Source: Candidatus Ruthia endofausta
Lineage (GTDB): Bacteria; Pseudomonadota; Gammaproteobacteria; PS1; Pseudothioglobaceae
Assembly: GCF_013342985.1 (NCBI RefSeq)
Contig: NZ_CP054490.1
Coordinates: 744,001-808,000, forward strand
Length of the DNA stretch: 64,000 nt
Direction: 5' to 3'
The translations under genes and the position numbers were made by a program. Numbering within the stretch: position 1 is the stretch's first letter; each line of letters starts with the position of its first letter. Below the pieces are notes generated by a model. The model saw only the letters and a list, made by a program, of their open reading frames with translations, ran no database searches and was not told the DNA's origin. Below, piece after piece: positions 1 to 9,020 of this stretch.

Positions 1-770
1 ACACCCCCTGGCACTGGTGTAATCCAACCAACAACTCGCTTAACAAACTCAAAATCAACATCGCCAACTAAACGACCATTATCCAATCGATTAATACCTA
101 CGTCAATCACAATAGCACCTGGTTTAATCCAGTCACCTTGGATCATCTTAGCAATACCCACTGCAACGACAACAATGTCTGCTTGCTTTAACTTAGTAGA
201 AAGATTTTTGGTTTTGCTATTGCAAATGGTAACTGTTGCTTGAGCATTTAACAATTCGCACGCCATCGGACGACCAACAATATTAGATGCGCCTACTACC
301 ACGCAATTTTTACCCACTAAATCCACCCCAGTAGCCTCAAGCATTGTCATCACACCCTTAGGCGTACATGGACGTAAGAAAGGCTTATTTTGCATCAGTT
401 TGCCAATATTTTCACTATGAAAACCATCCACATCTTTTTTAGGAGAGATGGCTTCAATGACTGAATTTGTATCTAAATGCTTTGGGAGTGGTAATTGCAC
501 CAAAATGCCATCAATTTTATCACTATTATTCAAACGCTCAATTTCAGATAATAATTCTGCTTGGGTGGTATTGACAGGTTTGTTAATTTTTTCTGAATAA
601 AAACCCACCTCTTTACAAGCGTTGTCTTTATTACGAACATAAGCTGCTGAGGCAGGGTCGTTGCCAACTAAAATAACTGCCAGTCCTGGTTTTCTATCAA
701 GCGTATCAACTTTTAATTTAATACTTGCTCGTAAATTCTGTGCAATTTGTTTGCCATCAATAATGTTCAT
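1..770 (-). CDS. folD: Bifunctional methylene-THF dehydrogenase / methenyl-THF cyclohydrolase, C-terminus cut off by window edge
   Basis: Translating the minus strand from the ATG at 770 gives a protein beginning [13 protein letters not shown], with the family motifs [14 protein letters not shown] (substrate site; the Lys of YxxxK is catalytic), [10 protein letters not shown] and [11 protein letters not shown] (NADP site), and it runs off the window in the ITPVPGGV signature. FolD is cytosolic and interconverts 5,10-methylene-, methenyl- and 10-formyl-tetrahydrofolate for purine, fMet-tRNA and methionine synthesis; metF, the next enzyme of that branch, lies at 9419. About 256 residues are visible, so only the last 25-35 of the usual ~285 are missing. 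It lies 3 bp beyond the kdsB stop, suggesting cotranscription with lpxK and kdsB. Confidence 0.95.
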   Translation of the reverse strand, partial: MNIIDGKQIAQNLRASIKLKVDTLDRKPGLAVILVGNDPASAAYVRNKDNACKEVGFYSEKINKPVNTTQAELLSEIERLNNSDKIDGILVQLPLPKHLDTNSVIEAISPKKDVDGFHSENIGKLMQNKPFLRPCTPKGVMTMLEATGVDLVGKNCVVVGASNIVGRPMACELLNAQATVTICNSKTKNLSTKLKQADIVVVAVGIAKMIQGDWIKPGAIVIDVGINRLDNGRLVGDVDFEFVKRVVGWITPVPGG

Positions 771-773
771 AAT

Positions 774-1508
774 TCAGCTCAACTCTTTTCTTGCTTTATC
801 TAAATCACGTTGCATATCAACACCATGCCCAATGCTAGCACAAGCTAGCGCCACATGGATATCAAACCCTTCGTTAAGCACAGTTAATTGTTCTAATTTT
901 TCAACTTGCTCATATGAAGAGCTATCCATGGTTAAGTATTGTTTGATAAATCTTGCTCGATAAGCATATATACCAACGTGTTTAAAGCACAACTTTAAAT
1001 CAAAATCCTTTGCCTCTCTAAAAAAAGGAATGGCGGCACGTGAAAAATATAAAGCCTTGCCAACTTTACTAAAAACCACCTTAACACAGTTAGGGTCAAG
1101 ATATTGCGCCTCATTAGTAATTTGCTCACACAAAGTTGCCATGTGCATAGGACTGCTTGCTAAGTTATTAGCCACTTGGTCAATCACACTTGGATCTAGC
1201 ATTGGCTCATCGCCCTGCACATTAACGATAATTTCATCATCATCAATATCTAATACCTCTAACACTTGTGCAATTCTTGAAGTGCCAGAAGTATGACATT
1301 CGTCAGTCATGCAAGTTAAAGCGCCAAAATCATTAGCAACTATTTCAATGCGCTTATCATCGGTTGCAATAATGACACGATTTGCACCACTATTGATTGC
1401 ATTTTCATAAGCTAATTGAATCAAAGGCTTGCCATGAATATCTTTAAGTAGTTTGGCTGGCAATCTACTTGATGCGTACCTAGCAGGAATGATAACGGAA
1501 AAATCCAT
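774..1508 (-). CDS. kdsB: 3-deoxy-manno-octulosonate cytidylyltransferase (CMP-Kdo synthetase)
   Basis: The 244-residue protein has the family N-terminus (VIIPARYASSRLPAK), followed by RVIIATDD and the metal/nucleotide motif NVQGDEP. It activates Kdo with CTP in the cytosol for transfer to lipid A, so the cell still makes a lipid A-Kdo core. Length matches the family (~245-250). The ATG at 1508 overlaps the stop of the upstream Trm112-like gene (TAATG), and lpxK precedes that, so three genes form a compact lipopolysaccharide-linked operon. No defects are seen. Confidence 0.96.
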   Translation of the reverse strand: MDFSVIIPARYASSRLPAKLLKDIHGKPLIQLAYENAINSGANRVIIATDDKRIEIVANDFGALTCMTDECHTSGTSRIAQVLEVLDIDDDEIIVNVQGDEPMLDPSVIDQVANNLASSPMHMATLCEQITNEAQYLDPNCVKVVFSKVGKALYFSRAAIPFFREAKDFDLKLCFKHVGIYAYRARFIKQYLTMDSSSYEQVEKLEQLTVLNEGFDIHVALACASIGHGVDMQRDLDKARKELS

Positions 1509-1687
1509 TACTTTCTATCAGTACCTTGCTCTAATTGACGCGCCTCTTCGACCAGCAAAATTGGAATGCCGTCTTCAATTGGATAGGCCAAGCCACTCAC
1601 TTCACAAATAAGCTCATCACCTACTTGTTTAAGTGGAGCTTTGCTCTTAGGACATACTAATAATTTTAATAAGGCATCGTCAATCAT
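1508..1687 (-). CDS. Trm112 family small protein (YcaR-like)
   Basis: A 59-residue peptide, [20 protein letters not shown] to QGTDRK, is encoded between lpxK and kdsB. It has the Trm112/UPF0434 layout: an LLxxLVCPxxKxPL start, a middle segment with [20 protein letters not shown], and a short charged tail. The second Cys pair of zinc-binding relatives is reduced to one Cys here. E. coli ycaR likewise sits between lpxK and kdsB. The role is not established in bacteria; homologues elsewhere act as small partner subunits of methyltransferases. The ATG overlaps the lpxK stop (ATGA) and its stop overlaps the kdsB start, indicating translational coupling. Confidence 0.9.
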   Translation of the reverse strand: MIDDALLKLLVCPKSKAPLKQVGDELICEVSGLAYPIEDGIPILLVEEARQLEQGTDRK

Positions 1688-2631
1688 AATTTAGTATCTA
1701 GTTTTTTAAAAAAATCATCGCTCAAATCAGCTTCAACTTGAAGATACCACATTTGATTATTTGCGAATTGTACACATTTTACACAATCCTTAGCAGTCAT
1801 AAGAATTGGATGGTTATCTTCAAACGCTAAATCATTTTCTTGATAAGCGTAATGATCAGAAAACACATGTGACTCTAAATGAATACCCAGCCTTATTAAT
1901 GCATTAAAAAAACGTTGGGGATATCCAATTCCAGCAACACCATGACAACACTCACCTTTGAAATAATCCAGTGGCTTTTCTTCACCTGTTTGAACATTAA
2001 CAAACATTTTTAACACCAATTCAGTGCTAAATTCACCTGCACGTAAGCCAGCATTATTAATCACAAAATCAACACTTTTAAGACGGATGGTTGATTCTCT
2101 TAACGGGCCTGCTGGTAAAAAAAATCCATTCCCAAAACGTCGAATTCCATCAACTACAGCAATTTCTATATTTCTATCCATTTTGTAATGTTGTAACCCA
2201 TCATCGCTGATAATTAAATCAACTTGACATTGATTAATTAAATCCTTAACCGCTTGCGCTCTGTTCTTATTAACCATCACTGGCAAATCTATTTGCCAAG
2301 CAATAAGCAAGGGTTCATCACCTGATAAATAAGCATTAGTATCCTTATTCACTAGCAAACTACCTTGGTTGTGCACACCACCATAACCACGTGATACAAT
2401 ACCCACTTGCCTACCTTGCTGTTTAAAATGCTGTGCCAATGCAATCACAATTGGTGTTTTTCCTGTACCGCCAACCGTAATATTACCCACCACAATTACA
2501 GGGTATTTAAATTTTTGAACCTTAAAAAAGTTAGCTCGATAAAGCCATTTTCTAAACACTGACACTACATAAAAAATACTCGATACTGGTAGTAACAAAT
2601 AATTAATAATACCTCGAGTGTTTAAATCCAT
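1684..2631 (-). CDS. lpxK: Tetraacyldisaccharide 4'-kinase
   Basis: The 315-residue protein phosphorylates the 4' position of the lipid A disaccharide precursor at the inner membrane. It has an N-terminal hydrophobic stretch (about residues 8-25), the Walker A loop [13 protein letters not shown] (48-60), SRGYGG, and the DDGLQHY signature. It is slightly shorter than typical LpxK (~325-340) but has all core motifs. It is the head of a coupled set with the Trm112-like peptide and kdsB. In many gammaproteobacteria lpxK follows the ABC transporter gene msbA; here a small membrane-protein pseudogene lies upstream instead. Confidence 0.95.
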   Translation of the reverse strand: MDLNTRGIINYLLLPVSSIFYVVSVFRKWLYRANFFKVQKFKYPVIVVGNITVGGTGKTPIVIALAQHFKQQGRQVGIVSRGYGGVHNQGSLLVNKDTNAYLSGDEPLLIAWQIDLPVMVNKNRAQAVKDLINQCQVDLIISDDGLQHYKMDRNIEIAVVDGIRRFGNGFFLPAGPLRESTIRLKSVDFVINNAGLRAGEFSTELVLKMFVNVQTGEEKPLDYFKGECCHGVAGIGYPQRFFNALIRLGIHLESHVFSDHYAYQENDLAFEDNHPILMTAKDCVKCVQFANNQMWYLQVEADLSDDFFKKLDTKL

Positions 2632-2637
2632 TACTGT

Positions 2638-2853
2638 CTAATACTCGTTTTGAGTTTGATATTTTTTCTCAGTGAATTTCAACATTCCTGCAGCAGACAA
2701 TATCAAAATCGAGACAACCTTAATAATCAAATACTCATGTACAGCTGACCAAATAATTGTTGCATCTATCACAAACAATCCCACAATATGGAAGGTTTCA
2801 ATAAGAATATCACCCAGTTAATCAATTTTATCTTTCATTGTTGAATTAGCCAT
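2638..2853 (-). pseudogene. Small membrane protein interrupted by an in-frame TAA
   Basis: Reading from an ATG at 2853, preceded by a good AAGGAG Shine-Dalgarno, gives MANSTMKDKID, then TAA as codon 12, then 59 further open codons in the same frame with two hydrophobic segments (FHIVGLFVIDATIIW and VVSILILSAAGML) before a TAG at 2638. The long unbroken frame after the stop suggests a recent single substitution (for example CAA or GAA to TAA). No efficient restart codon is obvious after the stop. The family is not recognised. It sits 6 bp upstream of lpxK and may be the relic first gene of that operon. Confidence 0.6.
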
Positions 2854-2911
2854 ATATATCTCCTTTATTTAGCTATTTATAAAGTAGTAATTATGACAAA
2901 ATATCATCCTA

Positions 2912-4147
2912 ATGAGTATCGAATTTACAATTTCTAATCAATATTTACGCTCTAGTCGGAAAAAAGGCTTTGTGTCCTTTATTTCTGGGGTTTCTGTGGT
3001 AGGTTTGATTTTATCTACCGTTACCTTGATTACAGTGCTATCTGTCATGAATGGATTTCACAAAGAGCTTAGAGATAGGGTGTTAAATGCCATTTCTCAT
3101 TCGTATATTACTCAATACAATGGTTTGGTTGATAATTGGCAAGATTTACAAACCAAAATCAAGCAACATCCTAATATTGTTAGTACCTCGCCCTATATTG
3201 AAAAATATGCTTTACTCAGTACAAAAGATGGTGCTCAAGGTATTAGTGTACGAGGTATTAAGCCTGATTTAGAGAAAAAAACTTCTATTCTGTTAGATAA
3301 AATTAAATCTGGTAGTGCCAACTTACTTAAGTCAGACATTTTAATTGGTGCAGGACTGGCAGCACAATTAGGCGTGATTGTTGGTGATAAAATTACACTA
3401 CTCACACCTAAATTATTTTCCAATATTATAGGTATTCAACCAAGGTTTAAACGCTTTACCATTAGTGGTATCTTTGATGCTGGTATTAGCGAGTATGACA
3501 ATAATTTAGCCTTTATTAACTTAGGGCAAGCACAGAAGTTATACTCTATGAAGGACAAAGTCTCTGGCATTCGACTCAAAGTTGATAATTTATTTAATGC
3601 CAAGAAAATTACTCATGAGGTTATTGCCAGCTTACAAAGTAATCAATATTATGGCGTTGATTGGACGGAGCAAAAGGCCAACTTCATTAAAGCACTTAAT
3701 CTTGAAAAGCAGATGATTGGTATCATATTATCACTCATTATTGCAGTGGCTGCTTTTAATATTGTTTCTATGATGGTTATGGTGGTGACTGACAAAAAAG
3801 CCGACATTGCCATTTTAAGAACCCTTGGCATGACACCCAACCGCATTGTAAAAATATTTTTTTATCAAGGGCTAACAATTGGCCTAGTTGGTATTACCAT
3901 TGGTAGTATCTTGGGTGCCTTACTCTCGCTTAATATTGAAATGGTTGTTAGTAGTATTGAGTCCATTTTAGGCCTCCAATTCTTTCCAAAAGATGTGTTT
4001 TATATCAGCCGCTTCCCTTCTGAAATACACATGATGGATATCATTAAAGTTGCCCTAGGTAGTTTTATTTTAGTCACAATCGCCTCTATTTATCCAGCCA
4101 AACGTGCAGGGAAAATAGACATTGCTAAGGTGCTAAATCATGAATAA
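2912..4147 (+). CDS. lolC: Lipoprotein-releasing ABC transporter permease (LolC/LolE family)
   Basis: The 411-residue inner-membrane permease has one N-terminal transmembrane helix (about 20-45), a large periplasmic domain, and three C-terminal helices (about 265-400) with the FtsX/LolE signature AILRTLGMTPNRI. It works with LolD to extract mature lipoproteins from the inner membrane for transfer to LolA. Only one permease gene is present next to lolD, whereas E. coli has lolC and lolE. A single LolF-type protein acting as a homodimer is plausible; whether a second copy exists elsewhere cannot be seen. The lolD start overlaps its end by 8 bp. Confidence 0.93.
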   Translation: MSIEFTISNQYLRSSRKKGFVSFISGVSVVGLILSTVTLITVLSVMNGFHKELRDRVLNAISHSYITQYNGLVDNWQDLQTKIKQHPNIVSTSPYIEKYALLSTKDGAQGISVRGIKPDLEKKTSILLDKIKSGSANLLKSDILIGAGLAAQLGVIVGDKITLLTPKLFSNIIGIQPRFKRFTISGIFDAGISEYDNNLAFINLGQAQKLYSMKDKVSGIRLKVDNLFNAKKITHEVIASLQSNQYYGVDWTEQKANFIKALNLEKQMIGIILSLIIAVAAFNIVSMMVMVVTDKKADIAILRTLGMTPNRIVKIFFYQGLTIGLVGITIGSILGALLSLNIEMVVSSIESILGLQFFPKDVFYISRFPSEIHMMDIIKVALGSFILVTIASIYPAKRAGKIDIAKVLNHE

Positions 4148-4820
4148 GATTATTGAGTGCAACAATCTTAGTTATAGCTACTTTGATGGCAAAAAAGCAA
4201 CGCCGATACTTAACAACCTCAACTTAAGCGTTAAACAAGGTGAATCAATTGCGATTTTAGGACAATCAGGCTGCGGCAAATCTACTTTGCTTAATTTATT
4301 AGGTGGTATCGATAAACCCACACAAGGCGAAGTGCTTATCAATGGTATCAATTTAGCCTTATTGAGTGAAAACGACACCACATTATTGCGTGGCAAATAT
4401 TTAGGCTTTGTGTATCAATTTCATCATCTATTGAATGATTTTAGCGCACTTGATAATGTTGCCATGCCTAAGCGAATACAAGGAGAAGATCAGAAATCTT
4501 CTCAAGCCAGTGCCAAAAAATTACTCTCAAAAATTGGGCTTAAACACCGCCTTAATCACTTGCCAAGTGAGCTTTCTGGTGGCGAGCGCCAACGCGTTGC
4601 TATTGTAAGGGCTTTAATTACAAACCCCAGTTGTATTCTGGCAGATGAACCCACTGGAAATTTGGATGCTAAAAATGCTTATGAAGTGTTCAATCTAATA
4701 CTAACACTTAATCGTGTCCAAAACTGCGCGCTGATTGTTGTCACTCACGATGAAAAAATCTCTGCAAAAATGGACAAAGCTCTTATTTTAAATCATGGAA
4801 CATTAACACCTCTAATCTAG
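4140..4820 (+). CDS. lolD: Lipoprotein-releasing ABC transporter ATPase
   Basis: The 226-residue ATPase carries Walker A GQSGCGKS (41-48), the Q-loop region VYQFHHLL, the ABC signature LSGGE (145-149) and Walker B ILADEPTGNLD (about 166-176). VYQFHHLL is characteristic of the LolD/MacB branch. It energises lipoprotein release by the adjacent permease. The ATG lies inside the end of the permease gene in a different frame, so translation is probably coupled. The length is normal (~225-235) and no key residue is missing. Confidence 0.96.
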   Translation: MNKIIECNNLSYSYFDGKKATPILNNLNLSVKQGESIAILGQSGCGKSTLLNLLGGIDKPTQGEVLINGINLALLSENDTTLLRGKYLGFVYQFHHLLNDFSALDNVAMPKRIQGEDQKSSQASAKKLLSKIGLKHRLNHLPSELSGGERQRVAIVRALITNPSCILADEPTGNLDAKNAYEVFNLILTLNRVQNCALIVVTHDEKISAKMDKALILNHGTLTPLI

Positions 4821-4845
4821 ATATAAAACCACGCAAATACACCAA

Positions 4846-4965
4846 TTACAAATAAGTTATTCGCCCGAAAAAGGCCGTATTATTTTTCGTGTTAGCAGTG
4901 CTAAGGATGAAGAAATTTGCTTATTTCTCACTCGTCGATTAATTCATGATTTTGTTATCCATTAA
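4846..4965 (+). pseudogene. Decayed fragment of a conserved hypothetical protein
   Basis: A short plus-strand frame with no start codon reads LQISYSPEKGRIIFRV, then ICLFLTRRLI, and stops at 4963-4965. It resembles the middle of a small conserved proteobacterial family with a pattern like LSYxPEEDRLLxR...WLTRR, recalled from memory only. With no start and about 40 codons it is a remnant. The segment 4821-5130 holds no intact gene. Confidence 0.35.
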
Positions 4966-5112
4966 AACCAAACCAGCCTCCAAACTTAATGCATTAACCA
5001 ACTCAAATATTGATAAATCAAAACTCAGTAATGCTTGGTTTATAAACACTTGATTAGCAGATAAAGTAAATTGACTCGCCCCTACTACCAAAAGTAAAAA
5101 TAATATAGGTTA
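4939..5112 (-). pseudogene. Remnant reading frame downstream of the panD operon
   Basis: About 55 open codons without a good start read PILFLLLVVGASQFTLSANQ and end LEAGLVLMDNKIMN. The hydrophobic beginning followed by a polar body resembles a secretion signal plus the start of a mature protein. It follows the 56-residue ORF on the same strand, 19 bp after its stop. The family is not recognised, and it overlaps an opposite-strand remnant, so at most one of the two was ever a gene here. Confidence 0.25.
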
Positions 5113-5130
5113 AAGAATTATCTTGATTTT

Positions 5131-5301
5131 TTAGCTTAGCGCTTCACCCTTGTCAAAAAAAGCTATTGAACTAGATGCTACATCAACCAACAAGCCTTTT
5201 TTCCTGATTGTTGTTTTAGAAGCAAAAAGAATTTTAAGTATTAAACTCAGCAGTAATAACAGAACTAATCCTTGGATGATGTTTTGAATGACTTCTTTCA
5301 T
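5131..5301 (-). CDS. 56-residue single-span membrane protein, unknown
   Basis: The ATG at 5301 overlaps the panD stop (ATGA). The peptide begins MKEVIQNIIQ, has a hydrophobic helix GLVLLLLLSLILKILFA (residues 11-27), then a basic loop TTIRKKG and a polar tail ending DKGEALS. Topology is probably N-out or amphipathic with one span. The overlapping start and intact frame suggest a translated peptide coupled to panD, but it could be the shortened front of a once longer protein, since the following bases hold another decayed frame. The family is not recognised. Confidence 0.5.
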   Translation of the reverse strand: MKEVIQNIIQGLVLLLLLSLILKILFASKTTIRKKGLLVDVASSSIAFFDKGEALS

Positions 5302-5669
5302 AAACTTATATTGACACTTATCTTAGTTAAAACATTTTGGTCATTAACATAACACAGCCTAGGCACATAATTCTCAAGTTCTTTTTCAGTGTATATGCCA
5401 TACGCAGCAATAATTAACACATCGCCCACATTCACTTTATGGGCAGCAGCACCATTAATCGAAATAACACCAGAATTATCCTTGCCACGAATTGTGTAAG
5501 TTGTAAAGCGATTGCCATTGTTAATATTGTAAATTTGAATTTGTTCAAATGCACCAAGACCTACTGCATCTAATAGCACACCATCAATCTCACAAGAACC
5601 CTCATAATCCAACTCAACCGCGGTTGTTGTTACCCTGTGCAATTTAGCACTCAAAAAAGTTCTTTGCAT
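5298..5669 (-). CDS. panD: Aspartate 1-decarboxylase precursor
   Basis: The 123-residue proenzyme contains the self-cleavage site in DYEGSCEID: cleavage between Gly24 and Ser25 yields the pyruvoyl cofactor. It also has the conserved ENGAAAH-like segment, here INGAAAHKVNVGD. It makes beta-alanine from aspartate for pantothenate and CoA synthesis. It lies 9 bp downstream of oadB on the same strand, so it probably shares the oad transcript. Length is normal (~126). Maintaining beta-alanine synthesis fits a symbiont that makes its own cofactors. Confidence 0.95.
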   Translation of the reverse strand: MQRTFLSAKLHRVTTTAVELDYEGSCEIDGVLLDAVGLGAFEQIQIYNINNGNRFTTYTIRGKDNSGVISINGAAAHKVNVGDVLIIAAYGIYTEKELENYVPRLCYVNDQNVLTKISVNISL

Positions 5670-5678
5670 ACAAATGAA

Positions 5679-6812
5679 CTAGCCTAAAAACTGAATCATG
5701 ATACCTGCTGCAATTGCCGAACCAATCACACCAGCAACATTAGGACCCATTGCATGCATTAATAAAAAGTTATGTGGATTAGCCTCTAAACCCACTTTAT
5801 TAGAAACACGAGCCGCCATAGGCACTGCAGAAACACCAGCAGAACCAATCAAAGGATTGATTTTATTTTTACTAAATACATTCATAAGTTTTGCCATTAA
5901 TAGCCCACAAGCCGTACCAATAGCAAAAGCTACCATGCCTAAAAGCAAAATACCTAAGGTGTCTAGTTGTAAGAATTTATCCGCCATCAGTTTTGAACCC
6001 ACTGCCAAGCCTAGGAAAATAGTCACAATATTAATCAAAGCATTTTGCGTTGTATCGCTCAAACGATCAACCACGCCAGACTCTTTCATTAAATTACCAA
6101 AGGTAAACATACCCAGCAGTGGCGCTGCATCAGGCAATAATAAAGCCACTAGTATTAACAACATAATGGGGAAAATAATCTTTTCGGCTTTTAACACTTT
6201 GCGTAATTGCACCATTTCAATTTGACGTTCTTTTTCAGTCGTTAGAGCGCGCATAATTGGCGGTTGAATAAGTGGCACTAACGCCATATAAGAGTAAGAG
6301 GCAACTGCAATTGCACCTAACAAATCAGGTGCAAGTTTTGCAGCAACATAAATACTGGTTGGGCCATCAGCGCCACCAATAATACCAATAGCAGCAGCAT
6401 CAGTCAGACTAAAATCAAAAATTCCTAGTGCTGTTAAGCCAATAGCGCCCAATAAAGTCGCAAAAATACCAAATTGTGCTGCTGCACCAAGTAGTAATGT
6501 CTTAGGGTTGGCCAATAACGGGCTAAAATCAGTCAAGGCGCCTATACCCATGAAAATAATCAATGGAAATGCACCAGACTCAATGCCTACTACATAGAAT
6601 ACATGCAGAATACCACTACCTTCAGCAATACCTGTACCTGGAATATTGGCCAAAATTGCACCAAAACCAATGGGCAATAATAACAATGGCTCAAAATTCT
6701 TAATAATTGCTAAATATAGGAGTAGCATCCCAACTAATAGCATTAAGCCTTGTCCCCAAGACATCTGATAAAGGCCTGTGTTAATCCAAAGTGTGTTTAA
6801 TTGTTGTTCCAT
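5679..6812 (-). CDS. oadB: Sodium-translocating decarboxylase beta subunit
   Basis: The 377-residue polytopic inner-membrane protein is hydrophobic throughout and has the family motifs [27 protein letters not shown] and the C-terminal [14 protein letters not shown]. The Asp in GGADGPT is the family's sodium/proton site. It decarboxylates the carboxybiotin delivered by the alpha subunit and couples this to sodium export. The gene order oadG-oadA-oadB is the canonical operon. The length is shorter than Klebsiella OadB (~430) but similar to many GcdB/MmdB-type homologues. It could run as an oxaloacetate decarboxylase or in the carboxylating direction. Confidence 0.93.
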   Translation of the reverse strand: MEQQLNTLWINTGLYQMSWGQGLMLLVGMLLLYLAIIKNFEPLLLLPIGFGAILANIPGTGIAEGSGILHVFYVVGIESGAFPLIIFMGIGALTDFSPLLANPKTLLLGAAAQFGIFATLLGAIGLTALGIFDFSLTDAAAIGIIGGADGPTSIYVAAKLAPDLLGAIAVASYSYMALVPLIQPPIMRALTTEKERQIEMVQLRKVLKAEKIIFPIMLLILVALLLPDAAPLLGMFTFGNLMKESGVVDRLSDTTQNALINIVTIFLGLAVGSKLMADKFLQLDTLGILLLGMVAFAIGTACGLLMAKLMNVFSKNKINPLIGSAGVSAVPMAARVSNKVGLEANPHNFLLMHAMGPNVAGVIGSAIAAGIMIQFLG

Positions 6813-6827
6813 GTTAAGATTTACAAA

Positions 6828-8657
6828 TTATGCAAGTGTTAATAAGGTTTGGCCTACATCAACTGTATCGCCTTCCTTAATCTCGATATTAGTCACAACG
6901 CCACTTCTAGCGGCTTTAATTTCAGTTTCCATTTTCATGGCTTCAAGAATAACCAAAACATCGCCTTGATTAATTTTTTGATTCACCTCAACCATTACTT
7001 TCCAAATAGTCCCTGATAATGGCGCATCAATGGCCTCAGCTTCTATTATTGGTGCTGTGCTAAGTATTTCTTTTTCTAGTGGCGTTGATGCTTGTGTTTG
7101 ATCAGAAGAGGCCTTCATTGAGGTAATATTACCCCCTGCTGAAACGTCAACAGTATAGGAATTACCTTTAAATGAAATGGTATAAGTCCCTTCTTCTTTG
7201 TCAGGCTTTTGGCAATTATCACCCACTTGTGGCACTGACTCAAAGAAATCAGGATTGTCTCGATTTTGTAAAAATAAGATACCCACTTGCGGAAATAATG
7301 CGTAAGTTAATAAATCATCAATCTTATCTTTAGCCAAAGAAATTCCTTTTTCAGCAACGATTTTATCAAACTCTTGCTCAAGAATATGCATCTCTGGTGC
7401 AATGTTATCAGCAGGTCTACAAGTAATTGGCTCACCACCATCTAAAACTTTAACTTGCAAGGCTTGGTCAACAGGTGCGGGTGTTGCACCATATTCACCT
7501 TTGAGCACACCAGCAGATTCTTTAGTAATCGTCTTATAGCGCTCACCAGCGAGTACATTAAGTACAGATTGTGTACCTACAATTTGAGAAGTGGGTGTTA
7601 CCAATGGGATATAGCCCAAATCTTTACGCACACGTGGAATTTCAGCCAACACTTCATCCATCTTATCAAGTGCACCTTGTTCGCGTAGTTGGCTTTCCAT
7701 GTTAGTTAGCATACCGCCTGGCACTTGGGATAATAAAATTCTTGAATCCACTCCTCTAAGCGAGCCTTCAAACTGTGCATATTTACAACGCACTAGCCTA
7801 AAATAAGCATCAATTTCTTCTAATTTTTTCAAATCTAGCCCTGTTTTTCTTGGACTGTTTTCTAAAATAGAAACCACAGAATTGGTCGCACTATGGCCAT
7901 AAGTCATACTCATAGAACCAATGGCAGTATCAACACGATCAATGCCAGCTTCAACAGCTTTAACGATGGTAGCAGTGGATAATCCAGTTGTTGCGTGAGC
8001 ATGTAATTGAATGGGAATATCAACAACTGCCTTTAACGCTTTAACCAAGTCATAAGCCACGTACGGTTGCAACAAACCCGCCATATCTTTAATACAAAGA
8101 GAATGTGCGCCCATATCTTCAATTTCTTTGGCCATATCTAGCCAAGTTTGAGTGTTGTGCACTGGACTGACTGTATAAGAAATAGTGCCTTGAGCATGCA
8201 TGCCTAATTTAACAGTTTGGTCTGTTGCTGTTTTAAGATTGCGAATGTCATTCATCGCATCAAAAATCCGAAACACGCTCACGCCATTTTCAGCACTTTG
8301 GTCTACAAATTTACGCACCACGTCATCACTATAGTGGCGATAGCCTAATAAATTTTGACCTCTAAGTAACATTTGCTGAGGCGTATTAGGCATTACTTTT
8401 TTAATCTCACGGATTCTATCCCAAGAATCTTCTCCTAAATAACGAATACATGAATCAAAAGTTGCCCCACCCCATGATTCCATTGACCAATAGCCAATTT
8501 TGTCTAATTTGTCGGCAATCGGCAACATATCATCAATACGCATGCGTGTTGCAAATAAGGATTGATGCGCATCTCTAAAAACAAGCTCAGTAATTTCTAC
8601 CTTTTTGCCTTGTACACTATCAGGCTTCTTAGTTAATTTTTTAAGAAAATTTAGCAT
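6828..8657 (-). CDS. oadA: Oxaloacetate decarboxylase alpha subunit (biotin carboxyltransferase)
   Basis: The 609-residue protein has an N-terminal carboxyltransferase TIM barrel (ELVFRDAHQSLFATR and CIKDMAG motifs, about residues 25-300), a PYC/OadA-type linker, and a C-terminal biotinyl domain with ILEAMKME, whose Lys is biotinylated. It transfers CO2 between oxaloacetate and biotin at the cytosolic face of OadB. It has no biotin carboxylase domain, so it needs either OadB (decarboxylation) or a separate carboxylase. The small gap to oadG and the oadG-A-B order argue for the membrane sodium pump. Confidence 0.94.
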   Translation of the reverse strand: MLNFLKKLTKKPDSVQGKKVEITELVFRDAHQSLFATRMRIDDMLPIADKLDKIGYWSMESWGGATFDSCIRYLGEDSWDRIREIKKVMPNTPQQMLLRGQNLLGYRHYSDDVVRKFVDQSAENGVSVFRIFDAMNDIRNLKTATDQTVKLGMHAQGTISYTVSPVHNTQTWLDMAKEIEDMGAHSLCIKDMAGLLQPYVAYDLVKALKAVVDIPIQLHAHATTGLSTATIVKAVEAGIDRVDTAIGSMSMTYGHSATNSVVSILENSPRKTGLDLKKLEEIDAYFRLVRCKYAQFEGSLRGVDSRILLSQVPGGMLTNMESQLREQGALDKMDEVLAEIPRVRKDLGYIPLVTPTSQIVGTQSVLNVLAGERYKTITKESAGVLKGEYGATPAPVDQALQVKVLDGGEPITCRPADNIAPEMHILEQEFDKIVAEKGISLAKDKIDDLLTYALFPQVGILFLQNRDNPDFFESVPQVGDNCQKPDKEEGTYTISFKGNSYTVDVSAGGNITSMKASSDQTQASTPLEKEILSTAPIIEAEAIDAPLSGTIWKVMVEVNQKINQGDVLVILEAMKMETEIKAARSGVVTNIEIKEGDTVDVGQTLLTLA

Positions 8658-8662
8658 AATCC

Positions 8663-8905
8663 TTATGCCCCCCTATGCATTTTGATTGCTTGTTCAATGA
8701 CAAATTTAGTTTCCTCATCCATCTCGTCTTTAAGTTCAGAATTGTTGTTAAAATCTTGCTGATCATGAACTTTACTTTGAAATTTTTGAATCATCATAGA
8801 CATTAATTTAGTAACACCAACCAACAAAGTTAAAAACAAAAATACGAACCCCATACCAAATAAGGTTAAATTAAGTGCTTGAGCTATAAAATCTATTTGT
8901 TCCAT
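8663..8905 (-). CDS. oadG: Oxaloacetate decarboxylase gamma subunit
   Basis: The 80-residue protein has one transmembrane helix (ALNLTLFGMGFVFLFLTLLV, about residues 10-30) followed by a charged cytosolic tail. This is the layout of OadG, the small subunit that anchors the alpha subunit to the beta subunit. Sequence conservation in this family is low; the call rests on topology, size and position as the first gene of oadG-A-B. The tail lacks the His/Pro-rich zinc-binding end of the Klebsiella protein. Confidence 0.85.
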   Translation of the reverse strand: MEQIDFIAQALNLTLFGMGFVFLFLTLLVGVTKLMSMMIQKFQSKVHDQQDFNNNSELKDEMDEETKFVIEQAIKMHRGA

Positions 8906-8928
8906 ATTATGATTTTTTTATATTAATT

Positions 8929-9013
8929 TGGTACCGATGGACGGAATCGAACCGTCACTCCCGAAGGAACCGGATTTTGAATCCGGCGCGTCTACCAATT
9001 CCACCACATCGGC
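8929..9013 (-). tRNA. tRNA-Leu (anticodon CAA)
   Basis: The minus strand folds into a class II tRNA. The 5' acceptor half GCCGATG pairs with CATCGGT (one G-U pair), the D-loop has TTGGTAGACGC, and the anticodon stem CCGGA/TCCGG encloses loop TTCAAAA, giving anticodon CAA (reads UUG). A variable arm TTCCTTCGGGAG is followed by T-arm GACGGTTCGATTCCGTC. The CCA end is encoded (8929-8931). It lies between oadG and infA on the same strand. Confidence 0.96.
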
Positions 9014-9020
9014 AATATTT

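Noticed and set aside
1030-1296. Plus-strand open frame of 88 codons
   Set aside because: It lies wholly antisense to kdsB, with no ribosome site and no family features; open antisense frames are expected opposite real genes.
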